A stretch of 64,000 nt of DNA from positions 3,348,001 through 3,412,000 of the forward strand of contig NZ_SHKW01000001.1 of assembly GCF_004217555.1 (NCBI RefSeq), read 5' to 3'. The first letter of the stretch is position 1; the number at the start of each line of letters is the position of its first letter. The stretch comes from Edaphobacter modestus. GTDB lineage: Bacteria > Acidobacteriota > Terriglobia > Terriglobales > Acidobacteriaceae. Below the pieces are notes generated by a model. That model saw nothing but the letters and a program-made list of their open reading frames with translations. It did no database searches and was not told where the DNA came from. Position numbers and translations under genes: made by a program. Below are positions 26,501-32,936 of the stretch, piece by piece.

Positions 26501-26652
26501 TACGGCTGAGCGACATAGATGACCGGATTGCCCACCTCGGGGAAGATATCCGTGCGCATTTGGCCAAGCGACAGAACGAAGCCGGCCGTGATCGCGATCA
26601 ACGCCACGATCACGGCGAGGGGACGAGTTAGAGCTGCAAGAACAAGACGCAT
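23509..26652 (-). CDS. RND efflux pump, inner-membrane permease
   Basis: 1047 residues, standard RND length, with two six-helix halves and two large periplasmic loops. Start: RPLAVIVALIAITAGFVLSLGQMRTDIFPEVGNPVIYV. Helix 4 reads LAVGVLVDEATVEIENIH, where AcrB-type pumps have Asp-Asp; here the second is Glu, and there is no CzcA-type DGA motif. The proton relay may still work. The pump most resembles the HAE-type/unknown-specificity group, so a drug or organic anion is as likely as a metal. It lies 18 bp after the TolC-like gene in the same operon. Confidence 0.92.
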   Translation of the reverse strand: MRLVLAALTRPLAVIVALIAITAGFVLSLGQMRTDIFPEVGNPVIYVAQPYGGMTPAQMEGFLTYYYEYHFLYITGIQSVDSKSIQGAALMKLTFREGTNMQQAMGETVGYVNRARAFMPPGTVPPFITRFDPGSVAVGLLLFTSSTHSQGELQNIALNQVRPLFATLPGVSAPPPFGGNQRTIVVSLDPDKLKQYHISPEQAISAVSSGTVVAPSGNLYDGSLNRIVRTNATLGPELNDLMNTPVHPGSGTSVYLRDIGAVENGTDIVTAYAHVDGRRTVYIPVTKRSDASTLAVISAVKAAIPVFKKVIPGDVDVQLAFDQSGYVSHAINGLVREALLGAFLTGLVVLLFLRDWRGALIVVANIPFALAAAVLLLWATGQTINIMTLGGLALAVGVLVDEATVEIENIHTQLLPGVSHAKAVLEACKRTVIARLLSMLCVLAVFVPSFFMKGVGRQLFVPLSLAVGFAMIASYLLSSTLVPVFGTWMMKESHRREELEGAFGRLRLRYEKFLEAVLKRRWPVILTYFGVSVIVLLVVTPRLGTEIFPDANGPVLRMRLKAPIGTRIEETEPMVLHALDLIRKTIGKENVEVTSDYVGVQPSSYPVNLIHLFTSGPEEALVQVQLRSGHPDDERLREDLRAAFQKELPALKLSFEAGDIVSQVMSFGSPTPVQIDVQGVNLDQNYAYLAKIEAELRKLSFLRDVSVVQPQKYPTVEVNIDRQYAGQFGLTMADVTNSMIAATGSSRFTSPNYWRDPQTGNAFQIQVQLPPSRAQGLPALSSLPLMRDGLSQPQLDQVASLQYGIMPEMIERLSGQRVVSLTANLHGVTLGEAQKKIQAALRNVAAPPKGSTVTVRGQVPAMEETISGLRVGLLLAIATIFLLLMANFQSLRLPLAILSMVPGVLCGVVLMLLITRTTLNIQSFMGAIMAVGISVANSILLVTFAEQARQTEGAETAAHTGAVGRLRAILMTATAMICGMIPMAIGFGEGGAQSAPLGRAVIGGLLFSTFATLAVLPAIYGLLQRRASVTSNSLNPQDPASRYYVQP

Positions 26653-26670
26653 CGCTTCCTTACCTGAAAT

Positions 26671-28116
26671 TCACTTACTGGCGGCCTGTAGGAAGGGCTG
26701 TATGTCCCCCCGCGCCGCGTCGAATTGGAGAAGAGCACGCCACACATTCAGGCGTGCGATGGAATCGTCGATCTCGGCCTGCACTACGAGCCGCTGCGCT
26801 TGTGCCACATCGTCGATTGGCGCAAGGCCTGCTTGATAGCGAGCCCGTGCCTGATCGAAGGCTATGTGAGCGGACTTCACCTCAATCGGTGTATTCGCCG
26901 CGATCTCGCGTGCGGCGTGCAATGTAGCCTTGGCTTTGGCGAACTGCTCCTGCAGGTTTCTATCTGAAAGCTGTTCGCTCGCTCTATTTGCTCGAAGGGT
27001 CGCGGCCTGAGCGGCTTCACGCGCGTGAATGCTCGCAAAGTCCATAAACGGAAAAGTTATGTTCACCCCGACAGCATAGTTCTGGACGTTCGGAACTAAG
27101 CCGTTTGCTCCAGTAAGACGCTGTCCATTGGTCTCGGCGCCCGTCCCGCGCGCATATCCCGCACCTTCTAGGTTGAATTGCGGTACCCAACTGCGTTCTG
27201 TTGCATGCAACTGGGCAGATGACTGCGCCGTTGTCGCCCTTTGTTCGGCCATTACAGGATTCTGGTCGCTCTTGAACGGTAGTTCTTCGTCCGCCGATGC
27301 AGGCAGTTCATTCAGCAAGCGAGAGGCGTCGAAGGCCGTTCCGCTGTCATTGGCATGGGGTATGAACTTCGCCAAGGCAGCGAGGCCTAATTCTTCAGCC
27401 TGTCTTGCATAGACGAGCTGGGTCTGGGCCATTGCACGCTCGGCATCGATGCGCGATTCATCCGCTCCCGGACGTAACTGAGCGGAGGCTAGCGCGTGTG
27501 TGCTTCGCAGTAAGACATCCCAGTTGTCTACCGCTGCTGCAGCCGACTTTTCTGTCTGCCGTGCCGCGATCAATGTAAGAAAGGTATCGGCAGCGGCCGT
27601 GCCTACTTCAAGTTGGCTGCGCTGGACGGCGGCATCAGCCTTGTCCCTTGCGGCGCGGGCAGCTTCTACATTGGCGTGGCGAAGTCCGAAGTCGAACGGC
27701 TGCCAACTGATCAACAAGCCGGTTGCACTACCCCAAACGGAGCCTCCGTTATTGGTTCCAATAACCGGGCCCGAGATCAATGGCAGGGTGTTCTGCGGAA
27801 GCAAAGCACCGAAGACATTGTTGCGAGTAGCGCGGTTGAATTGGGCCAGACCGTCTATCCGCGGAAGATAGGCAGTGCGCGCCAGACGGATGTTCGCTGC
27901 CGATGCGTTCAATTCCTCTTGAGTAATGTGAATCAGAGGGTAGTCCCGAAGCGCAGACTGTACTACGTCCGTGACAGACAGCGAGTCACCAGAAGCAAGT
28001 GCGTTGTGCGCGTCGGTAATCTGTGCATCCGCTGCCGACATTGCTCCGAAAAATGCAATTGAGCAAAGAAAAACTCGCACGGAATTCCGTAGATTGACGC
28101 GCTCGCAATTGCTCAT
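26671..28116 (-). CDS. TolC-family outer-membrane channel of the RND system
   Basis: 481 residues from MSNCERVNL; a start seven codons earlier (28137) is possible. The signal peptide ends near MSAADAQ. Two outer-membrane-efflux repeats: LSVTDVVQSALRDYPLIHITQEELNAS and, later, NVTFPFMDFASIHAREAAQAATLRANRA with the closing SAHIAFDQARARYQAGLAPIDDVAQAQRLVVQAE. It completes the tripartite pump with the permease and adaptor. It is the first gene of the leftward island operon. Confidence 0.9.
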   Translation of the reverse strand: MSNCERVNLRNSVRVFLCSIAFFGAMSAADAQITDAHNALASGDSLSVTDVVQSALRDYPLIHITQEELNASAANIRLARTAYLPRIDGLAQFNRATRNNVFGALLPQNTLPLISGPVIGTNNGGSVWGSATGLLISWQPFDFGLRHANVEAARAARDKADAAVQRSQLEVGTAAADTFLTLIAARQTEKSAAAAVDNWDVLLRSTHALASAQLRPGADESRIDAERAMAQTQLVYARQAEELGLAALAKFIPHANDSGTAFDASRLLNELPASADEELPFKSDQNPVMAEQRATTAQSSAQLHATERSWVPQFNLEGAGYARGTGAETNGQRLTGANGLVPNVQNYAVGVNITFPFMDFASIHAREAAQAATLRANRASEQLSDRNLQEQFAKAKATLHAAREIAANTPIEVKSAHIAFDQARARYQAGLAPIDDVAQAQRLVVQAEIDDSIARLNVWRALLQFDAARGDIQPFLQAASK

Positions 28117-28182
28117 ACCGCATTGTCTCCAAAGCAAATCCTTACTCCGTGACCAGACACTGTCGTAACTCCTCTACATCAC

Positions 28183-28196
28183 GTTATAGTCATAAC
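28183..28196. promoter_or_regulatory. Inverted repeat in the island control region
   Basis: GTTAT-AGTC-ATAAC lies in the AT-rich 160-bp region between the leftward efflux/chromate operon and the rightward truncated receptor gene. A perfect dyad here is a candidate operator; ChrB is the only regulator encoded in the island. Confidence 0.35.
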
Positions 28197-28296
28197 ACAA
28201 AAAGAGTACAGTGATAACCTTAAAATTGGCAAAAGGTTCGCTCAGGCATGATTGTTAGGAAGCAGTCCAGAACTCTATGAATGGCTGAATGAATAA

Positions 28297-29148
28297 ATGA
28301 ATAAGCTCTTTCTTTCCCTGGTATTGATCCCTACGCTTCTATACGGATCTTTGCCTGGGCAGACTCCCGCGACAAGCCGCCCGATTCTCGGCACTGTCCA
28401 AGATACGAGCGGCGCGGCAGTTGCTGGCGCGTCGGTTGCCCTGGAGAGTCCAGACGGCAGCGAAATCATGCACACGATCACCGACGGTGTCGGTGAATTC
28501 CAGTTCAAGAACGTTCCTCGGGGCAGGTATCTTGTGGATGTCCGCCAAAACGACTTTAAAGAGACCAAAACGAACGTAATGGCCGATTCAGCGAGCCATC
28601 CGCCAGTTCGGATCGTTCTGCCTATAGCTGGAGTGGAAGAGCAAATCGACGTCGGAGCGTCCGATAGCTCCGCCCAGGTCAGCACGGAAATTAGCCAGAA
28701 CCAGAACAGCAATTCTCTGGATCGCAATGCACTGGATCGTTTGCCGGTCTTCGATCAGGACTACATCACCACGCTATCGCGGTTTCTTAACCCAGACGCT
28801 ACAGGAAGCAACGGCGTCACACTCGTCGTCAACGGAGTTGAGGCAAATGGGCCTGGTGTCACAGCGTCCGCCGTTCAAAACGTAAAGATCAACCAGAACC
28901 CATACTCAGCGCTCTTCTCGAGACCTGGACGCGCTCGAATTGAAATTACGACGGCGGGTGGAACACCACAGATCCACGGATCTGCGAACTTTCTCTATCG
29001 CGATTCGTTCTTCGATGCCCGAAACCCTTTCGCGGTCGTGAAACCCGGAGAGCAGCGAACCTACTACGAAGGTTCTGCCCCAACACCGGAGCCAGCACCC
29101 GTCCCTAGGAGAAAAGCGATTATCTCCAAACAATCCATAAAGGCTTGA
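28297..29148 (+). pseudogene. 5' remnant of an Oar-like TonB-dependent receptor
   Basis: The frame codes for the start of a large receptor of the carboxypeptidase-regulatory/Cna-B type common in acidobacteria: signal peptide, a beta-sandwich (RPILGTVQDTSGAAVAGASVALES...NVPRGRYLVDV), then a plug (LDRLPVFDQDYITTLSRFL; NGVEANGPGVTASAVQNVKIN; RPGRARIEITTAGGTPQIHG; FFDARNPF). Family members are ~900-1100 residues; this one loses similarity after ~265 residues (about 29075, at RTYYEGS) and runs into unrelated Pro-rich codons that overlap the tniQ fragment on the other strand. It cannot form a barrel. Confidence 0.75.
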
Positions 29149-29376
29149 GGGAAGGGCTGGAAGAACCGCCTTCTTCGATAGTCCGACTGCACTTGCAATT
29201 GACACCAGGCGAGGATCGTCGGGACCCATGGAATCAAGATGACTACGTGAAATATCGATTCTCTCGAGGAGCCTTTTAACTGGCACGATATTGTCGGACG
29301 CAATTTTAAACAACCAGGAAGACAAAATCTCGTCATTACGGCGTCGCGGATGACACGGGAGAAGAAGAGATGACAT
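29091..29376 (-). pseudogene. tniQ: tniQ N-terminal fragment (transposition target-selection protein)
   Basis: From ATG 29376 about 95 codons read as a TniQ N-terminus: SLLLPCHPRRRNDEILSSWL, then FKIASDNIVPVKRLLERI and a short helical region (LVSIASAVGLSKKAVLPALP). The opening 'P.RP...DE.LSSWL.R.A..N' is diagnostic of TniQ/TnsD proteins. Similarity fades near 29090 where it meets the truncated receptor; the zinc-finger part typical of TniQ is missing. The frame stays open to 28906, but those codons are antisense to the receptor. It lies about 115 bp inside the right end of the element. Confidence 0.65.
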
Positions 29377-29429
29377 TTGGTGTCCCCTCGACTTGAAAGC
29401 TCCTGCGACACGTCCGGCTGCTTAAGCAA

Positions 29430-29494
29430 ACATCGCTAATTTGTACCAGTACAAATTAGCGATGTGTCAGTACAAATTAGCGATGTTATTGACA
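29430..29494 (-). repeat. Right end of the element: two direct and one inverted 17-bp copies
   Basis: ACATCGCTAATTTGTAC occurs on the minus strand at 29486-29470 and 29465-29449 (21-bp period) and inverted at 29430-29446, all three exact. On the minus strand the block begins TGTCA (29494-29490). The first copy lies inside the final codons of lipA. The last two copies form a perfect 17-bp hairpin with a 2-base loop, which could end lipA transcription. Tandem ~20-bp repeats next to TGT..ACA termini are the usual layout of Tn7/Tn5053-like ends. Confidence 0.75.
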
Positions 29495-30411
29495 GCCAGC
29501 CCCGTCGACTCTGCCTGCTCCTGTGCGTGATAGCTCGATCGAACCAGCGGACCGGATTCCACGTGTCTGAACCCCATTGCCAGGGCTTCGTGCTTGAGGA
29601 AGGCGAACTCGTCCGGTGTGTAGTAGCGGGTCATCGGAAGATGATCGCGTGAGGGGCGGAGATACTGACCGATGGTGAGGATATCGACGCGCCGGTCCGC
29701 AAGGTCGCGGAAGACGGCCAGAAGCTCGTGCATCTCCTCACCCATACCCACGATAATGCCGGTCTTGGTAACAATCTGTTCCCCGCTCTCGGCGGCAATC
29801 TCTTTTGCATACTCGAGGAACCGCAGCGAGCGCTCATATCGGCCGCCCGACTTTGCGACGCGATAGAGCCGCGGCACGGTCTCTATGTTGTGATTCAGGA
29901 TCTCCGGTCGAGCGGCGACGACCAGCCGCAGCGACTCCTCATTGCCCTGAAAGTCGGGGGTGAGAATCTCTATGCGGCAGCCGGGAGCCTGAAGGCGAAT
30001 CTCCTCGACTACCTTCACAAAGGCGTGGGCTGCGCCCACATTGTCGTCATCGCGATTCACGCTGGTGATCACGGCATGATGCAATCCAAGCTGCGCGACC
30101 GCATAGGCCACGCGGCGCGGCTCGTCGAGATCGATGGGCTCAGGCCGGCCCTTCGGTACCGCACAGAAACCGCAGCGGCGCGTGCACAGATTGCCGAGCA
30201 TCATGAAGGTTGCGGCCTTCTGGTTCCAGCACTCGCCGATATTGGGACAGTGAGCGCTCTCGCAAACCGTATGAAGATTGAGCTCGCGCGCCATCTTCTT
30301 CAGATTGTGAAAGGTCTCGCCCATGGGAGCTTTCGCCTTCAGCCACGCCGGCTTGGGCGCGGGCTTTCGGGGCGTAAGGTCGATCTGGACCAGCTCGGCG
30401 GTCGGAGTCAT
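29467..30411 (-). CDS. lipA: Lipoyl synthase LipA
   Basis: 314 residues. It inserts two sulfurs into protein-bound octanoyl groups to make lipoate for pyruvate/2-oxoglutarate dehydrogenases and GcvH. Both iron-sulfur motifs are present: auxiliary Cys-x4-Cys-x5-Cys in CESAHCPNIGEC and radical SAM Cys-x3-Cys-x2-Cys in CTRRCGFC; the C-terminal RSSYHA supplies the conserved Ser ligand. After QEQAESTGL the last residues (AVNNIANLY) and the stop are encoded by the transposon end. The conserved parts are intact, so activity should be kept. Its start overlaps the next upstream gene by 4 bp (ATGA). Confidence 0.96.
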   Translation of the reverse strand: MTPTAELVQIDLTPRKPAPKPAWLKAKAPMGETFHNLKKMARELNLHTVCESAHCPNIGECWNQKAATFMMLGNLCTRRCGFCAVPKGRPEPIDLDEPRRVAYAVAQLGLHHAVITSVNRDDDNVGAAHAFVKVVEEIRLQAPGCRIEILTPDFQGNEESLRLVVAARPEILNHNIETVPRLYRVAKSGGRYERSLRFLEYAKEIAAESGEQIVTKTGIIVGMGEEMHELLAVFRDLADRRVDILTIGQYLRPSRDHLPMTRYYTPDEFAFLKHEALAMGFRHVESGPLVRSSYHAQEQAESTGLAVNNIANLY

Positions 30412-31301
30412 CTTCTTAATTGTATCGCTTGCGACGCTTCCAGCCGGGCGCCGCGCAACGACTCGACGATCTCCCCGGTCGGATAAAACTCCATTGCGAT
30501 CATTCCGTCGTACTTCAGTTCGCCCAGCTTGCGGTAGATGTTGGCATAGTGAATCTCCCCGGTGCCTGGCTCGTGGCGGCCGGGAACATCGGCTACATGG
30601 ATCAGCCCGACGGAATGAATATTCTTTTGGAGCTTCTCGATCAGATTTCCGTGGGTACGCTGCTCGTGGTAGAGGTCGTAGAGCACCTTGATCCTGGGGC
30701 TTGCCACCGCCTCCACAATCTCGAAGGCCTGCTCGACGGTATCCATCCAGATCGGCGGGTTCTCCAGCCGGTCGATTGGCTCAAGAACCGCATTCGTTCC
30801 CGTCTGTTCGAGGACATCAGCGGCCCGCTTCAGCGTCTCGATAGATACCCGCTGGTGGTCCTGGTCCGACATGCCCTGGACACGCTTGCCCGAGAACAGG
30901 ATCAGCCTCTTACAACGGACTCGCTGGGCCGCCTGCGCGAACTCCTTCAGCTTCTCTGGATAGGTCGCGGTGGCGGCGGGATCGGCAAAGCCAGGGACGA
31001 GGCCGGAGGTCGCGTCCACGGAGATTCCAAGTGCGTCCATCCGGGCCAGCATATGAGCAGTCTCAGCATCGGACCATCGCAGAGACTCGCCGATCAACTC
31101 GACGTAGCGATATCCGGCCTTGGCGACGCGCTCAAGGTTTTGTTCGAAGCTTCCGCGGCTCTTCAGCGTCCAGATCATGACCGAGAAACGGTGGTCTTTC
31201 ACCGCGGGCCCGGGCTGTGCGCCTGCCTGAATCGCATCCATCGACCATGGCGCGAGGAACGTCGACGTTATCAACTTTCCAAAAACTCTTCGAGTCAGCA
31301 C
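30408..31301 (-). CDS. Hydroxypyruvate isomerase-like TIM-barrel protein, exported
   Basis: 297 residues. The N-terminus (TRRVFGKLITSTFLAPWS) has a twin-Arg and hydrophobic stretch like a Tat signal. The barrel belongs to the xylose isomerase-like/AP endonuclease 2 superfamily: YRYVELIGESLRW, NAVLEPIDR, VLYDLYHEQRTHGN, LIHVADVPGRHEPGTGEI and IAMEFYPTGE contain the Glu-Asp-His-Glu metal ligands of hydroxypyruvate isomerases. True substrate unknown. It lies upstream of lipA with a 4-bp overlap, which implies translational coupling. Confidence 0.82.
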   Translation of the reverse strand: MLTRRVFGKLITSTFLAPWSMDAIQAGAQPGPAVKDHRFSVMIWTLKSRGSFEQNLERVAKAGYRYVELIGESLRWSDAETAHMLARMDALGISVDATSGLVPGFADPAATATYPEKLKEFAQAAQRVRCKRLILFSGKRVQGMSDQDHQRVSIETLKRAADVLEQTGTNAVLEPIDRLENPPIWMDTVEQAFEIVEAVASPRIKVLYDLYHEQRTHGNLIEKLQKNIHSVGLIHVADVPGRHEPGTGEIHYANIYRKLGELKYDGMIAMEFYPTGEIVESLRGARLEASQAIQLRR

Positions 31302-31369
31302 TTCAAGAAGCTAGCACAGCTGCCGTTGTAGAAGCACACAGAGAACGAACCCCCTGCCCTCCCAGGAGA

Positions 31370-31747
31370 TCAGTGCAGCCGCTCTCTGACCTCTGTCCGT
31401 ACGAGATACAGAAAAAATACCAGGGCAAACAATCCCTGCACCACAAATGGAGCCGCATGTGTCTGGCGGAAGTACACCATGTTGCCCAGAAACAGCGTGA
31501 GGCATCCGGCAAGCACAAGAGCCCATCCCCAGCGCGTCAGCCGCAGCAGGCCGAAGATTCCCGCCGCAAGAAGCGTACAGATCGCGAGCACACCATACTT
31601 TCCCCGCCCCTGCCCAAAGGTGCCGCGCAGCGCCGCAAATGCATTCAGGGTTGTCATCACCAGCATGAACATGCAGATGCCGGCAACACCGGGAAGCATT
31701 CCCCTGGCCCGCGTCTGTAATTTCTTCACTTCGTTTGAATCGCTCAT
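31370..31747 (-). CDS. Small membrane protein, four predicted helices
   Basis: 125 residues with hydrophobic segments at ~18-40 (LPGVAGICMFMLVMTTLNAF), ~50-68, ~72-92 (GWALVLAGCLTLFLGNMVYF) and ~98-115. No known domain is recognised. Its ATG overlaps the stop of the upstream cytochrome c lipoprotein gene by 4 bp, so the two are probably made together; a role in anchoring or redox handling of the cytochrome is possible but unproven. Confidence 0.6.
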   Translation of the reverse strand: MSDSNEVKKLQTRARGMLPGVAGICMFMLVMTTLNAFAALRGTFGQGRGKYGVLAICTLLAAGIFGLLRLTRWGWALVLAGCLTLFLGNMVYFRQTHAAPFVVQGLFALVFFLYLVRTEVRERLH

Positions 31748-32091
31748 AACGTATGCAGATACGCCAGGAGGTCATCGAGATCCTGCTGATCGATCACGTT
31801 GGCCTGCGCGGGCATCATGTTCCTTCCGTGAAGAATTGTCGCCGAGACCCGCTCATCCGTAGCAGCAGCCCCACTGTCCAGGTACTGCTTCTGGAAGATC
31901 CCGCGCAGGGCAGGGCCGGTGAGCGGGGTGTTCGTCCGGTCGCTATGACAGACCAGGCAATGCGCCTGATACACCCCATGGCCCCGGGCCTGCTGCGGGT
32001 TCAGTTGCTGCAGCGGAGTAGGCGGCGGAATAGACTTGCAGCCTGCCAGCGTGCAGGCCAGCACCAAGAGGAAACACTTTTGCGTCATCAC
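31744..32091 (-). CDS. Class I cytochrome c lipoprotein
   Basis: 115 residues. The N-terminus has a lipobox (LACTLAGC), so the mature Cys would be lipidated and membrane-anchored. One haem site CLVCH follows (about residues 45-49), and the distal Met ligand is probably in ILHGRNMMPAQ. It ends with the helix DLDDLLAYLHTL typical of small c-type cytochromes. It would carry electrons in the periplasm. It lies 15 bp downstream of a TauE/SafE gene and overlaps the next gene by 4 bp. Confidence 0.87.
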   Translation of the reverse strand: MMTQKCFLLVLACTLAGCKSIPPPTPLQQLNPQQARGHGVYQAHCLVCHSDRTNTPLTGPALRGIFQKQYLDSGAAATDERVSATILHGRNMMPAQANVIDQQDLDDLLAYLHTL

Positions 32092-32106
32092 TTCTATTCT
32101 CTCACC

Positions 32107-32856
32107 CTACCCGCGAGCCGACTGCACCAGGAGAAGCATCGCGATCCCCATGAGTCCTATATAGACGTAACGGAGAAAGCCGTCGCCATGCAGACGATGG
32201 TTCACGACTCGTCCCAGCCAGATGGCAGGCCACAGAATGGGAAGGCACAACAGAAAGTAATGCGTCACTGCGCGACTCCAAAGGCCAGCAGCCCAATATC
32301 CACCCATGCCGACGATGCTGGCGGGCAGAAAATACCCCTGCAGCGTTGCGCGGAAGTGTTGTGCGGACCAGCGGCGCATCGCCCCGTAGATCACCAGCGG
32401 GGGTCCGTTCATACCGTAGGCTCCGCCAAGCACGCCCGCGCAGAACCCGCAGCTGACGAGCCAGCCACGGCTATCGCTCGTCAACTCAGGGGGTCTGCGG
32501 CCAATGAGCGAGTACAGCGAGAACGCAAGGATGACGATAGCCAGCACAATCTTCACGCCTCGCTGATGATTGCTGGTCAAAAGCAACAGCCCTATCGGAA
32601 TGCCGAGCATCGTCGAAGCAAACAGCCATCCTGTGCTGCGAAGGTGAATCTTGCGCCAGTCCTGCGCGACCACTACGGCCGCGATCGTGATCGAGATCAG
32701 CACCGCCAGTGGAGCGGCCACAGTGACCGGAAGATAAAGGGCGAGCAGCGGAACGGCAATCAGCGCCTCACCGAATCCAAATGCCGAGCGGATGAAGGTT
32801 GCGAAAAAGACTACCGCCAGAATCTCCGCAGTCGTTGCGCTCACTCTTCGAACCAC
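32107..32856 (-). CDS. TauE/SafE family anion exporter
   Basis: 249 residues, GTG start. Eight or so hydrophobic helices and the two TauE/SafE half-repeats are visible: FFATFIRSAFGFGEALIAVPLLAL in the first and CGFCAGVLGGAYGMNGPPLVIYG in the second, the best-known signature. Members export sulfite, sulfoacetate and other organosulfur anions. Co-transcription with a cytochrome c would suit sulfite handling, but no sulfite dehydrogenase is seen nearby. Confidence 0.85.
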   Translation of the reverse strand: MVRRVSATTAEILAVVFFATFIRSAFGFGEALIAVPLLALYLPVTVAAPLAVLISITIAAVVVAQDWRKIHLRSTGWLFASTMLGIPIGLLLLTSNHQRGVKIVLAIVILAFSLYSLIGRRPPELTSDSRGWLVSCGFCAGVLGGAYGMNGPPLVIYGAMRRWSAQHFRATLQGYFLPASIVGMGGYWAAGLWSRAVTHYFLLCLPILWPAIWLGRVVNHRLHGDGFLRYVYIGLMGIAMLLLVQSARG

Positions 32857-32936
32857 CCACGAAAGAGTCGTCGCTCCATACGAAAGTTAGTCTTCATTGA
32901 TCCATTTTACGGCTTGGACTCCCTGCCTTTGGCATC

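Larger units (their letters stand above)
16776..29494. mobile_element. Decayed TniQ-type (Tn7/Tn5053-like) transposon island with efflux/chromate cargo
   Basis: The left edge reads TGTCAGATTAAACGCTATTTC on the plus strand and the right edge reads TGTCAATAACATCGCTAATT on the minus strand; the two outer 28-mers match at 18 positions. Each edge carries several copies of a ~20-bp motif ending TACTGG, oppositely oriented at the two edges, as expected for transposase-binding sites. A 5'-fragment of tniQ sits just inside the right edge. No transposase, ATPase or resolvase remains and I find no matching 5-bp target duplication (CCCCC on the left, GCCAG on the right). Nine cargo genes, one of them broken, all face left. 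The right edge is well supported; the left edge rests on degenerate repeats. Confidence 0.55.

Noticed and set aside
16771..29499. Five-base target-site duplication around the island
   Set aside because: The flanks are CCCCC and GCCAG and do not match, so no duplication is claimed; ends may have been rearranged.
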